A DNA stretch of 64,000 bases from Hemibagrus wyckioides (GCF_019097595.1 NC_080720.1:31984352-32048351), one strand, 5' to 3'; counted from the stretch's first letter, positions 1 to 20,215 are shown. Notes: generated by a model not told the origin, from the letters alone. Program-made: numbers and translations.

Positions 1-427
1 AGAGAAAGAAAGAAGGATTGAGGGGAAAAAGGAAGAGAGGGACAGGAGAGAAAGAGATATAAAAGTGAGGTCTCTATAGCATTTAGTGAGATTGTGTTCC
101 TTTGATGTGATTAATCAACACCAAGGTGTCAGTTCAGACGTTTTTTACTCCTTTTATCTGAACGTGAAACATTCACGTGTGCCTTGACTTTTTCTTCCTG
201 CTGCTAAAGTAATAATATTGTGAGTAGTGAAATCATCATAGTACACAATCATATTAGCAGCTTAAAGCAAATCTCTTTTTAATGGTGGACAGGAGTAGAA
301 TCATTTCTTGTAATAGTATCTACAGAACCTGTAGCCAGTTCATAGTGTTCATTACTGGTCACATGGCATTTTTGGTGTATGTAGTACTTTAGGGATAGTA
401 CAGGGTCAGTAGTAGGAGGCTTGGTGT

Positions 428-900
428 GTGAACACACTATATTGCCAATTCATTGAATTCAGGTGTTGTTTTTCAGGGGTTGGACTCGGCCCCTTAGTTC
501 CAGTGAAAGGAACTCTTAATGCTTCAGCTTCATACCAAGACATTTTGGACAATTTTCATGCTCCCAACTTTGGGGATGACTCCTTCCTGTTCCAACATGA
601 CAGCACACCAGTGACCAAAGCAAGGTCCATAAAGACATGGATGAGTGAGAGTCCTGACCTCAACCTGATAGAACACCTTTGGGATGAATTAGAGTGGAGA
701 CTGTGAGCCAGACCAAAACTGGGACGTCTGCCTTTACATGCACATGAATGTAATATGGAGTTGTCCCGCCCCTTTGCAGCTATAACAGCTTCAACTCTTC
801 TGGGAAGGTTTAGGAGAGTGTTTATGGGAATTTTTGACCATTCTTCTAGACGCCAGTCAAGTTCCTCCACACCAAACTCGCTCATCAGCAAATGTCTATT
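428..900. mobile_element. Rearranged Tc1-like derivative, copy 1
   Basis: Bases 468-706 on the plus strand carry a decayed transposase C-terminal half ([54 protein letters not shown]). After about 712 the sequence switches to the opposite orientation of the same family (TTTGCAGCTATAACAGCTTC; GGAAGGTTTAGGAG; GTTTATGGGAATTTTTGACC). The segment between carries AAAACTGGGACGTCTGCC, a TIR-proximal sequence now lying internally. It is non-coding in effect and lies in the intron after exon 23. Confidence 0.8.
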
Positions 901-1209
901 TTCTTTGTTTATTAAACTGAGAACGTCACGTAGTCTCCTAAGTGATGAGAACATTTTGGCCCAAAACCTGGTTGCCTCTGCAAGAAGGTTACAAAAAATA
1001 AATAAATCAATGGATTCAACAATATAATATAACATCCGAATTAAGACACAGATGTTTGAGGGAAGTAAACGTCTATCTACACAAATCTAGAAATCTAAAG
1101 GAGCTTGATCTCCTGGGAGAAATTCAGAAGGTGGTTCGATTAAATGTCTCCATGAATATTTGTGTTTCTGTTCATTTTCATGAAGTAATAATTCTGGAGA
1201 TGGCCATTA

Positions 1210-1428
<219 letters not shown>

Positions 1429-1462
1429 TTAGCGAGTGACTCCACAAAACGCCCAAATATCA

Positions 1463-3514
<2,052 letters not shown>

Positions 3515-3857
3515 CTACAGCAGCAGCAGGGATACCGTTATACACTCAAAACACACACACACACACGGTATCACTTGTAATAGGAAATAATCAGGAAATG
3601 CTGACAGGAAACAGGACAGAGATGTGGGTCAGAGGTGAAAAAGGTTTTGAAGTGTTATGAACTAGAACAGCAGAATTTAATATTCAAATAAAATCCATTT
3701 TTTGCATTAATTTTTTTGGTTAAAAGGGTTCATACAAAATCACTGTTTTCTCAAGATTTTATAGATAATAAACCTGCATTAAAGTCCACCTCATCTCTCA
3801 CACACACACAGATCTAAGCTTTAAGCAGTTATGTCCCTGTGGGAGAAGTGGGAGTTA

Positions 3858-4132
<275 letters not shown>

Positions 4133-4155
4133 TTATCCGAGCTCAGCGGACTCAC

Positions 4156-4279
4156 CCTGCGAGAGAAGGAAGTCCGCGGTGGTCACGTGACCCTCGCTGG
4201 CCGCGACCATCAGCAGAGAGCGGCCGTGTTTGTCGGAAGCGTCCACCTCTGCGCCGTGCTGCAGCAGAAGTTCTACCAC
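4156..4279 (-). CDS. tanc1: tanc1 coding exon 19: ankyrin repeat
   Basis: 124 bases, phase 0 in, phase 1 out, residues about 1151-1191. Read by hand on the minus strand: VVELLLQHGAEVDASDKHGR, SLLMVAASEGHV and TTADFLLSQ. The family has DKQGRTPLMVAA at the matching place; here it is DKHGRSLLMVAA, so the usual TPL turn is changed. The acceptor is TCTCTCACAAG and the donor is CAGG|GTGAGT. Confidence 0.9.
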
Positions 4280-4567
4280 CTTGTGAGAGAAAACGGGAAG
4301 CATGACATGACTCGCGGTTGGAGACCCCTGGTCTAGTGAGAGCTGACCGCTATAAACAGTTATTCCCTCACCATTCTCTCCCTCTCTCTATGAAAAAGTT
4401 TGCAGCTTGTCATGTCATATGAATAAGCTGTTACTATAGAAACAACAAGCACTTTTATAATAAACAAACAACCAATAAATGCTGCAAATAAACGCAATCT
4501 ATTCTGTTATAGACCGTTACGCTGAGGACAGAGAGCTTTGATCATGGATTAACCTCCTGAACCCCAC

Positions 4568-4701
4568 CTGTGTGTGTCCGTGTTTCACAGCAGTGTAAAT
4601 GGGAGTCACGCCCCTGCGGTTCGGCTGCGTTATCGTGGCCCCCTGCTCCAGCAGGAACACACACTCGTCCAGCTTTCCCCGGCCGGCAGCAGCGCTCAGA
4701 G
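4568..4701 (-). CDS. tanc1: tanc1 coding exon 18: ankyrin repeat
   Basis: 134 bases, phase 1 in, phase 0 out, residues about 1106-1150. It encodes [20 protein letters not shown] then [20 protein letters not shown] and [20 protein letters not shown] and NRRGV-P are conserved TANC ankyrin motifs. The acceptor is GATGTCCTCAG and the donor is CAG|GTGGGG. Confidence 0.93.
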
Positions 4702-4836
4702 CTGAGGACATCATCACGGAACAAGTGGAGCTTTAATACAGATGCTGATCGGTGTGTCCGAGTGAAATATTACAGAATATCCACATCATCATCATCATCA
4801 TCATCATCATCACCATCACCATCATCACAGACACAC

Positions 4837-4918
4837 CTGTCTCACCCCACAGAGTGTCCTGCCCATCCATCTGCACGCTCGGCTCATTCTTACTCAGAGC
4901 CAGCAAGTTCTTCAACAC
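4837..4918 (-). CDS. tanc1: tanc1 coding exon 17
   Basis: 82 bases, phase 0 in, phase 1 out, residues about 1079-1105. It encodes VLKNLLALSKNEPSVQMDGQ and DTLWGET, with DTLWGETAL completed by exon 18, a TANC signature. The donor GACAG|GTGTGT is chosen over an earlier GGG|GTGAGA because only it restores the family sequence and phase. A (GAT)n trinucleotide repeat lies a few tens of bases into the next intron. Confidence 0.88.
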
Positions 4919-5013
4919 CTGAGGATGTACCATAGCAAAGTAAGGCATTATATGTCAAAATCATATAATGCAGGGTTTTGTCCTGCATCATGTCCAGCAT
5001 CATAGGGTTAATG

Positions 5014-5300
5014 TACACAGTCAGCCATAACATTATGACCATATTGTGTTGATCCCCCTTTTGCTGCCAAAGCAGCCCTGACCCATCGACCTAAAGCTAA
5101 CCCTCTATATAAACATGCACTATATGGGAAACAGCTTGTGGACACCTTCTGACCATCACATATCTGCTCTTGGAACATTTCAGCCCGTTCACAAGGTGCT
5201 GAGTCAGAGGCAGGGCTCTGTGCAGGACACTCAGGCCATCATGGAGCTCAGGGGCTTGTCATGCTGGAGCAGGCTTGAGCCTCTTAACTCCACTACGTCA
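5014..5300. mobile_element. Degenerate Tc1-like fragments
   Basis: Bases 5014-5091 resemble the left end of the family with TIR near CATAACATTATGACCA (compare 7607). Bases 5117-5290 contain eroded pieces of another Tc1-like element (ACTATATGGGAAACA; GGCAGGGCTCTGTGCAGGAC). No frame remains. They lie in the intron between exons 16 and 17. Confidence 0.55.
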
Positions 5301-5700
5301 TTAAATAATCAAAATTTCTTCTATTACATTGTTATAATCAAAATTCCCTCCTGATACATTCATAATTAAAACTCAGTCTATTACAGTTTTATAATCAAAG
5401 TTCCCTCCCCATACATTAATGTCATAATCAAAACTCCTTCTATTACATTGTCATAATTAAAACTCTTTCCTTCTAACAGCTTATTTTATAACCCAAATAT
5501 TGCAAAATAGAACAAAAAATCCCTTTAAATGATTTATAGTGTATTTATTCAGAGCTTGTTATGATGTCATAACCCCAAATCCTTCCCAATGCATTCCATC
5601 ACCTCCCAGAGTCTTCTAATACATGATGTCATAACTGAAACACGTCCTGATCCTCCGGGATAATGAAACTTCTCCCAACCAAAACACTTCCAGATACATG
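5301..5700. repeat. Imperfect AT-rich tandem segments
   Basis: A loosely repeated motif of about 40 bases (CATTGTCATAATCAAAACTCCTTC-like pieces) recurs across 5305-5470, followed by unremarkable AT-rich intron. Nothing coding was seen. Confidence 0.4.
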
Positions 5701-5838
5701 ATGTAACCTGGTGTGAGGAATGAACGACGTTCTGGGAAGAGAGACACCAACACTGCTGATCCGGCTGGAGAGAAGCGCAAGAGCAGGGGAGGAACTGAAA
5801 ATGTGCGTTGTTTTGTTTCCTGTGTGTGTGTGTGTTAC

Positions 5839-6024
5839 CTGTACATGCCCCATGCTGGAGGCAGCGATGAAGGCTTGCTGCACCACTCTGCTCTTGAGGC
5901 TTTGCTCAGGCTGTGCAGGGTCTGAGCTCCAGTCCTGATCCAGGAGATACTGCAGGATTTCAGCATGACCTCTCAGAGCAGCATGAACTGCCGCACACTG
6001 TCCACTCTTATCCACGTGCTCCAC
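5839..6024 (-). CDS. tanc1: tanc1 coding exon 16
   Basis: 186 bases, phase 0 in and out, residues about 1017-1078. It encodes VEHVDKSGQCAAVHAALRGH then AEILQYLLDQDW, a variable Pro/Gln linker, and VVQQAFIAASSMGHVQ. ALRGH-EILQYLL is a TANC1-type ankyrin repeat. The acceptor is TTCCTGACCAG and the donor CAG|GTAACA is followed by a CA tract. Confidence 0.92.
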
Positions 6025-6313
6025 CTGGTCAGGAAGGTTTAATCGGAAATTAAAATGAAATCATTTCAGGGATTTACGGATCTGGCATCTGTCTTCATTT
6101 CCTAAATTGGTGTGTGTGTGTGTAGAAAATCAGTAACTGACAGGATCGGTGATTAAACTTATATATTTAACATGATATGTAACACCTGGACAGGTCACTC
6201 GGACACTGAATAATGTTAAAACGTGAGATTAGAGAAAAAATCTAGAGTGACACTGGAATAAAATGCTTAAAGGAAGTGCATTTATTTCAGGCTCGCTCTA
6301 CAGTCTTAAACTA

Positions 6314-7489
<1,176 letters not shown>

Positions 7490-7606
7490 TTAGGAGGATT
7501 AATGAAAGATGCACAAGATCATTAGTGTCAGTGTAGTTTACTACAGTCTCTGGTATAATAGAGTAAATAGTTTGTTCTCATAAGAGCTGTATGAAGAAAC
7601 GATACT

Positions 7607-8918
<1,312 letters not shown>

Positions 8919-8984
8919 CTACACGACATCGAGTACGTTACCGAGACACGGTCCAGCGCTAATGTGGACTGTAAATTAGATGAA

Positions 8985-9019
<35 letters not shown>

Positions 9020-9200
9020 GCTCGTCTCATCTGATGCCAATTCTAGCCCAGAGTATTAATTTAGTGAGACGTGTAATACGACACCACTCTTTTCCTTAAA
9101 GAGCTTGTCCTGTCCGTCTCGAGAGCACTTGACCGATGACATGTTTGCGAAACACGCCCCCATCAATTACTCCGTGTCACACCGGGCTCCACTCGATTAA

Positions 9201-9238
9201 CTGCTGATTAAAGCCGTCTAGACGGCTTTAATCAGCAG
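9201..9238. repeat. 38-bp perfect palindrome
   Basis: Bases 9201-9219 (CTGCTGATTAAAGCCGTCT) are followed with no spacer by their exact reverse complement to 9238. The flanks are not symmetric. The location is intron 12 of tanc1, in a GC-richer region (about 9120-9560). It belongs to no recognised transposon end. Confidence 0.95.
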
Positions 9239-9921
9239 ATGTCCGTTTGTCGTTCGCTCTCTTCTGGACATCTCTGTTCTCTAAAAGGTCACGCACATCT
9301 GCCGGCTTTGGTGAAGTGTCCTCCATATTTGACCCGTGTCAAGTAGGCCACGCCGAGCTCGCTCCGCCTCCCCTGCACGACCGCGGCTCCGTCAGGCCCA
9401 CTCATGCATTCGCAGCCTTTTCCGATAAACGAGAGCGGTGAGTAACGCGTACGAGAGTGAGCGGGCACGCTGAAGAGCTGGAAAAATGAATGGCCGGATT
9501 TCAATAAAGTAATTTTCACACCTACGCTGGCAAACACATGAGCAGGGTAAAGTGCTTCACGCTGTGGAGGGGAACACTGACCTTACGCTATCCTGGATTA
9601 TTTACTGGAGTGAACATCTCACTCCTCTCCAGCACAGACACGGCCACCATCCTGTCAACAATCTGCCTGAAATCTGCTATGGTTTCCGTACGATTTCATC
9701 GTTTAGCCGCTAATTTTTCGGACTCACCGTCACTGTCACTACTCGTACGTTTAGTCCTTGGAGGAACTGCCAAAGTCGTGATGTAGCAATACAGTAAATA
9801 AACAATGAGCATTAAATCATTGTAGCAGTAACAAAGGAATACAGTTTCAATGGAAGGAAAAAACAGGTATATTTTATTGAGTTTTGAATTTAATAGTGTC
9901 TTTTAGGGCAATAGAATAAAT

Positions 9922-10146
9922 TGTTGTCGTTCTTTTGGCTGCTCCCTGTTCAGGGTCGCCACAGCGGATCATTTGGTCAGCATGTTTCAATTTGGCCCTT
10001 CTTGACGCAACCCTCCCATTTAATCCGGGCTTGGGACCGGCACTGAGAGTTATTTCTTCCGTGGCTGGGTTAGCGCCCTGCATGGGAATCGAACCCGGGC
10101 CGTGGCAATAAGAGCACGGGATCCTGCCGCCGGACCACCAGGAGGC
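9922..10146 (-). mobile_element. tRNA-derived SINE, copy 1
   Basis: On the minus strand, a polymerase III B box GGTTCGATTCC (10095-10085) follows an A-box-like region in GCCTCCTGGTGGTCCGGCGG. The body resembles the SINE at 42946 (AAGCCCGGATTAAATGGGAG; GCGTCAAGAAGGG; GGGAGCAGCC) and the tail ends in an ACGACAACA repeat. It lies in intron 12 in the same orientation as tanc1. Confidence 0.75.
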
Positions 10147-10382
10147 TAAGGCAATAGGATAATATAAATACTGGAAGTAAACTATCTTCCAATACACCTT
10201 CTGTTCCGTATTCCTTAAATAAAAGTAATACTTTTGTGTAAATCTATATTTTTTTTGCACTTCATGGTGTTTATTGTGTGTAGCCTAGAAATATTGTGAT
10301 CTAATCTTTTCGTCATATCCCACAGCCCAAGTTTCTGTCATCCTTTTTATTATTAAAGATACAAAAATGACATCGCAGCTCA

Positions 10383-10988
<606 letters not shown>

Positions 10989-11340
10989 CTACAGGAAACA
11001 GAAACAGGAAATCAGTCTGGCAGCATAGAGTTACTTGCAAAACTTTGTGCCCCCGATGATTTAAAAATAAAATGCAGCTATCCAAAGCATAAAACAAACA
11101 AAAACAAATTCAAGGTTTCCTCCATAACTAAGGTGAAGAGGGCACCATGACAACTGGACATAATTCCTGCTTCTGGGATTGGATATAAAGAAGGACATTC
11201 ACATTCATAACGGAAAATACAAACTTTCTATTAGTCTCCATAGCTGTGGAAAAGTAACCCAGTTATAGATATAAGGAACAGTCCAAGAAAAGGACATTAA
11301 GTACTCCAGATTACAAGCACCTGCTGCAAATAAGCTATGA

Positions 11341-11341
11341 A

Positions 11342-11376
<35 letters not shown>

Positions 11377-11384
11377 CTCTCTCT
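11341..11384. repeat. (TC)n microsatellite
   Basis: A CT tract of about 44 bases with one interruption, in intron 11. The remaining intron (10989-11747) is unremarkable. Confidence 0.85.
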
Positions 11385-11741
11385 GGACATCTGCACTGCT
11401 GTATCCAAGGCACTGACCCCTCTTACATAAACGGCCTCCCAGCAGGCCACAGTCCAGCCTCTTAACATCGCCTGTGATCAGAACAGGCTTCTCTACTCAC
11501 TGCCAAACAGCTACAGCCTCAAAACACCAGACCAGCAACATGAACATGAGGGGAAAAAAACACACACAGTCAAAGCTAAAGAACATCAGTATATTATATC
11601 CTGCAGTATCAGATGTGCTTACATCCTTTATTGTTCTAGTAACTAAAAATGTCAGACATATCATTCACGTATTAATAGAATGCTGAACTGTAACAGGTGG
11701 CAAACTGATACATAGAGAGCATGATATCAGGTCAAAGGTCA

Positions 11742-13701
<1,960 letters not shown>

Positions 13702-13726
13702 TGTATATTATATATGCAAGCTGCAT

Positions 13727-14595
<869 letters not shown>

Positions 14596-14757
14596 TTAAC
14601 CCTCTTTCCTGTATGAGATCTTTAATCCTCCGTAAATTCACAAACACACACAGTCTGCAGAAGAGAGCCGGCCGGCAGATGGCTGATTAAAAAGGCGTGA
14701 CTAGGACGTTGAGTCGAGATGAAGCCCAGATGCAGACAGCAAACATGTTCCACGCAG

Positions 14758-14759
<2 letters not shown>

Positions 14760-14788
<29 letters not shown>

Positions 14789-14790
14789 GC
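14760..14790. repeat. (CA)n microsatellite
   Basis: A CA tract of about 30 bases in intron 9. A shorter TG tract lies at 14571-14586. Confidence 0.85.
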
Positions 14791-15235
14791 TCAACAGGAG
14801 CAAGGTGTCAGAACTGCATGGGAGGTGCTGCTTTTCAGTCACAATTATATTTTAGATCTCAGATCTTCTTCAGTTTTTTCTTCTTCTCTTCTCCGAAGCA
14901 AATGGCAGGAATGTTTGAGATGCACGCAGTGTCATCACTAGCGCACAGGCTCAATTCTCACAGGCTCAGTCTGAACTCTGCACAAATTACGCCTGTCAAA
15001 ACCCATTCGGTGCTGCTCAACAAAAATACCTATGCATTTTAATTCCAATTCCTCGATCGAGACGATCGCGCATGATTTATGGTGAATCACCAAGCTTTAA
15101 CGTTTCCTTAATTCTCACTAAATGAATCGCTCGCGTCATTTGTTACAGCTCCGAATGTTTATATGATATACAGTATTTTCTTTTCTTTTTTTTTATTTTA
15201 CAATTATCCGTCAACATAACTAAATTACATAGATA

Positions 15236-15420
15236 TGGCGTGTAAAGGCAATAAATAAATAAATTTATTTTAAAAATAAATAAATAAATGTATTTTTAAT
15301 AAACAAATAAATGAATAAATACATTTAATTTTTAAAGAATAAATTTCTTTTTTAATAAATAAGTAAATTTATAAATACATTTTGTCATTTTGACCGCAAA
15401 TAAAATGTTCCATTATCAAA
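15236..15420. repeat. AT-rich (AAAT)n-like block
   Basis: Imperfect AAATAAATAAAT and complementary runs, with local self-complementarity, in intron 9. Confidence 0.7.
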
Positions 15421-15460
15421 TGTAACAGATGCTAGCTGACATTTGGTCGCTAACTGTAAG

Positions 15461-15529
15461 AGCTGCATGTATTATATGTCTGTCAGTCTGTATTAATTAC
15501 AGACTGACAGACATATAATACATGCAGCT
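15461..15529. repeat. Perfect inverted repeat, 32-bp arms, 5-bp loop
   Basis: The left arm 15461-15492 and right arm 15498-15529 are exact reverse complements around TTAAT. Transcribed as part of the tanc1 intron it would form a 32-bp stem. No terminal motif of a known transposon was seen. Confidence 0.95.
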
Positions 15530-15663
15530 AATGCAACCTAATTAACATAGTACAGTGTAGTGTAGTGTGTAGTGAGGTATATCACATTCTAAATATCTTA
15601 CATGACTAAATTACCCTAAAACACATCATGAGTAAAGGTAGAGAAGAAGAAGAAGAGGAAGAC

Positions 15664-15806
15664 CTTGCTGGCTAGACGCTTGACCGCCTCTTCTCTGTGC
15701 CGGTGTGTGTCAGGGGTCGGAGGGCAGCTGCTGCTGCGGTGAGGGCTCTGAGACGGTGGGTTCAACTGGCTGCCATGGCAAGAGTGGTCACTTCCTTTAC
15801 CTCCAC
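15664..15806 (-). CDS. tanc1: tanc1 coding exon 9
   Basis: 143 bases, phase 1 in, phase 0 out, residues about 478-525. It is a variable Ser/Pro linker (SQSPHRSSSCPPTPDT) followed by the conserved REEAVKRLASK that precedes [10 protein letters not shown] in exon 10. The acceptor is TGTTGCAG|GT. The donor AAG|GTCTTC is weak (only GT fits the intronic consensus), but the phase and the family sequence both require the junction here. Confidence 0.82.
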
Positions 15807-15834
15807 CTGCAACACACACTGATATTACTTTTTA

Positions 15835-16197
<363 letters not shown>

Positions 16198-16243
16198 TTA
16201 GGATACAAAAAAATGTTTACTGATCAGGTTTTTTAGATATTTA

Positions 16244-16600
<357 letters not shown>

Positions 16601-16690
16601 TCAACAAGTGATGATATAATTTAGAGTTGTTTGTGAGTTCATATGATTCACTGAAATACAATGTGATACAGACTGACAGTACTGTTGGAC

Positions 16691-16729
<39 letters not shown>

Positions 16730-17169
16730 AGGCGGGAGGCCGCGTCTCCTTCAGTGTTTCTAGTAGAGTAGAAGTGTTGATGGAGCACAAGAGAATTTTT
16801 GAGAGCCTGAAACGTTCTTGGTGTCTCGGAGCAGAAGGAGGTTATTAGTTACTTGTCAAGCTCCTGCTCACACAATGAGATGGGGCAATGACCAGAACCA
16901 GCGTTTCTAAACAAGGTTAGAGCACCTTGTGCATACTGTTAGCCAACAAAAAGGTTTCGATATTACAGCTCGACCTGGATCATATGACAGTATCATCATC
17001 AATATTCTGATAAATGATCTATTATACTGTTTTTTGAGACACAACGTTGCTGTTATAAAACATTTTTTATAAAAAAAAAAAAACTACAAACTACTACAGC
17101 TACCAGATATAAAGGCTGGTGACTGATGGTAAACATTATGGAAACCATCAGCTTGTAGTGACTGACGGA

Positions 17170-17805
17170 CATATGGGCCACGCCTCCTCTCATGGGGCTT
17201 GGTAGGAGGCGTGGCATCTGTGTCTGTCAAATAGTATGACTAGGAACCTGTCAGTCCTCCTTCTCTGAGACTGACAGAGTGAAAGGCCACACCCATTCAG
17301 TGGGATTGACAAGCAAACATGCCATGCCCCCTTCACTGAGAATGATACAGAGGCCATGCCTAGAACTAAAAGACCAAAAGCCACACCCCTTTCATTATGA
17401 GTGACAGACAGAGGCCACGCCTCCTTCAGTTGAACAAACAGACCAAAAGTCATACCCTTTTCATTATAAGTGACAGACAGAAGCCACACCTCCTACAGTT
17501 GAACTAAGAGACCAAAAGTCACACCCCTTTTATTATGAGAGACAGACATAGGCCACGCGTCCTTCAGTTGAACTAAGAGACCAAAAGCCACACCCCTTTC
17601 ATTATGAGTGACAGACAGAGGCCACGTCTCATTCGATTGAACTATGAGACCAAAAGCCACACCCCTTTCATTATGAGTGACAGACAGAAGCCACACCTCC
17701 TTCACTGAGAATGACACACAGATACCACGCCTCCTTCAGAGACCAAAAGCCACACCCCTTTCATTATGAGTGACAGACAGAGGGCACGCCTCCTTCACTA
17801 AGGCC
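17170..17805. repeat. 69-bp minisatellite
   Basis: About nine diverged copies of a 69-bp unit containing GACCAAAAGCCACACCCCTT and TGACAGACAGAGGCCACG. Because 69 is a multiple of three, one minus-strand frame stays open with a 23-residue period (NERGVAFGLLVQ; PLSVTH). This is repeat translation, not a gene. It lies in intron 6. Confidence 0.85.
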
Positions 17806-19216
17806 TCAAAACACCTGCAGTCCATCTACTATTCCACACATGGTGCAGGGAGGAACGCACGCAGTCCAAAGCGCTTTAACGTCCATCAACGAGAGCGTGA
17901 ACCGTACATCCATTCACTCCATTAGCCGCTCATTCATTTCGTTATTTCTAGCACATTCCGCTCAGCCACATCCCATACTCCATACTCGGTGTAATCTCGA
18001 CGGCCTGAATGGTGTAATCTCTGCAGATGGAGCGTCACATTGCAATCATGAAGGGATGAGGAGGAGGAGGAGGAGGTGGAGTGAAGTGAAAAAAGGGGAG
18101 TGTTGCCGTCAGATGGCTATTCACAGTTCTCTCTCAGACACCGCCGACCTTCCGCTCTCTCCTGACGCAGCTTTTTTGGGAACACAAGTCCATATAGACG
18201 AGGCTTTCAGACATCAGTTAAATAAAATAAAATAAAATAAAATAAAATAAATAAAAAGCCATGAATAATTATCTTGTTGGCTCGATGTTTTCTGCCTTAC
18301 ACATGGAGCATGGAGAAGTCAAATTTCGACGTGTGCGCATGAAACCACGATGCTTTCACGATGCACTTGCTAATCCCCCCACACCCCCCCATCCCTCGTG
18401 CGGTCCACCCTCTGCGCTTTCTGTCATTGCATTGTTCGAGTGTTTCTCATGCCAGCAGCAGAATCACCGAGGTGGTACGGTGAGCTTTCTCCTCTGGGAT
18501 GAACACATGCTCACACAGAAGGAAGACACACTTGTTCTCTTTCAACACACACAAACACACACACTCTCACACACACACACACATTTGTTGGAGGAACAGC
18601 AAATCCCCAAAAAGCCTCTTCTGTCCAATCACAAGAACTCTGAATAAGTAGCCTTGAACTAAAAATATCATTTGCACAGCTGATTCCGATCACACAGGCT
18701 GCTATTTGGGTCAAACTTGTTAACACAATTTAACCAAAGTCACATTTTACAAAAAAAATAATTAAAACCAAGACTCTGTGTTTATGTTTAGAAATCCAGA
18801 GCGTTACCGAGTTCGGTGAGTGAAACCATTAAAGACGCTTTAACTCTTTATCTCTTTTATTAAATCTTTTAAGTTGGGAATGTTTTCTTAGCCAACCCGA
18901 ACTCAAAAGATTTAGGAAAGCTTCGACATCACAGATTTTTAAGATCTTTTTTGTTCCAGCAATTTACTGCCACCCACAAAATCTGACCAGAGAGCTCGAT
19001 GAAACTAAATGGTGAAAGAACACTTCCTAAACACGGACATGTTCCTGAACTTGCACCCAAAAATTCCTAGTTTAGTGGGAAGAGCAGCTGCAGCCCCCCT
19101 AGTGAAGGAACCTGTGTGCTAAATCTTTCTAATAAAGCAGCTCAGGTACCACAAGGTGCCATTAGTTTTGATTACATTTGTCCTAATTGAAGAGCTACTT
19201 ATAATCGCTCACTAAC
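17806..19216. other. Intron 6 left part
   Basis: Contains a short GGA run (18058-18076), an (AAAAT)n tract at 18218-18253 and CA tracts at 18545-18582. Otherwise unique sequence without recognised genes. Confidence 0.5.
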
Positions 19217-19510
19217 CTGCCACGGAGTTGGGCCTTGGCATGACCAGAGAGGCGCTGTGGTACGGGGCGAGTCCGTCTGAGGGTGGCGGGGCGGCTGGGG
19301 CAGTCCTCGGCTGGGGCTGGGCATCACTGGGTACTGACGAGTCTCCGACAGGGACAGGAGCTACAGGTGGAGGAGCGGGATGGATGCTGTCTCTGATGGT
19401 TCCAACACCGACCCCACCACCACCACCACCTCCACCACCGCCACCATCTTTTCCCCACTCCAGACTGGATCCACAACGCTCCTCGTTCTCACTGGAGCTG
19501 GTCACTGTGG
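19217..19510 (-). CDS. tanc1: tanc1 coding exon 6 with poly-glycine run
   Basis: 294 bases, phase 1 in and out, residues about 242-339. It begins ATVTSSSENEERCGSSLEWG, matching the strongly conserved TANC1 block ATITSSSEND, and ends SLVMPRPNSVAG. The middle has an uninterrupted stretch of about eleven glycines followed by VGVG, encoded by GGT/GGA codons, then a Pro/Ala-rich section. The glycine run is a trinucleotide repeat inside coding sequence and is probably length-variable. The donor is GCAG|GTTAGT. Confidence 0.9.
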
Positions 19511-19895
19511 CTGGAGGACGAGAACCAGAACAACACAGGACAGGACGAAGTCAGCCGTAACAGACGCATTCGTTTTATTAAAGGTTTGATATTTGCTAGG
19601 TTTTAAAACTAATGACCGGTACATTACCCGGTTAGTTCTCGTCGTCCTTTTCCTAACTGCAACCAAATAAAAAGCACTATTCTGGGATAACAAAAAAAAG
19701 TGCTTGTGTCCTACTTCAAAGCTGAGGCAGACCTGAAATAAAGACACGGCTGTCCCAGTTTCACCAGAACACAACTCAGGGACGGCTCTGGGACATCGTT
19801 GTTACCACAAAGTGCTCTGGTGAAACTGTACACATGATGATTTTCCACAATTATGACAAAACAACTCACAAACAAGGAAGGTGCATAGTAACATA

Positions 19896-20215
19896 CACTA
19901 TATTGCCAAAAGTTTTGGGACACCCCTGCACAAAGCAAGGTCCATAAAGACATGGATGAGTGAGTTTGGTGTGGAGGAACTTCACAGAGTCCTGACCTCA
20001 ACCCCATAGAACACCTTTGGGATGAATTAGAGCGGCGACTATGAGCCAGGTCAAAACTGGGACGTCTGCCTTTACATGCACATGAATGTAATATGGAGTT
20101 GGCCTCAACTCTTCTGGGAAGGCTTTCCACAAGGTTTAGGAGTGTGTTTATGGGAACCTTTGACCATTCATCTAGAAGCACATTTGTGAGGTCAGGCACT
20201 GATGTTTTACTGACT
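19896..20215. mobile_element. Rearranged Tc1-like derivative, copy 2
   Basis: It starts with a TIR (CACTATATTGCCAAAAGTTT at 19896). Transposase 3' sequence runs forward to about 20043 (CTCAACCCCATAGAACACCT; GATGAATTAGAGCGGCGAC), then continues with AAAACTGGGACGTCTGCCTT and sequence in the opposite orientation (GGAAGGCTTTCCACAAGG; GAGGTCAGGCACTGATG). The junction is the same as in the copy at 428-900. It lies in intron 5. Confidence 0.8.

Noticed and set aside
9120..9560. GC-richer area around the palindrome as an extra coding exon
   Set aside because: Exons 12 and 13 join in phase 2 with correct family sequence, leaving no room for another exon, and the frames here lack family motifs.
17190..17717. 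Periodic minus frames in the 69-bp minisatellite as a repeat protein
   Set aside because: No start context, no splice signals, and diverged copies contain stops; it lies within an intron.
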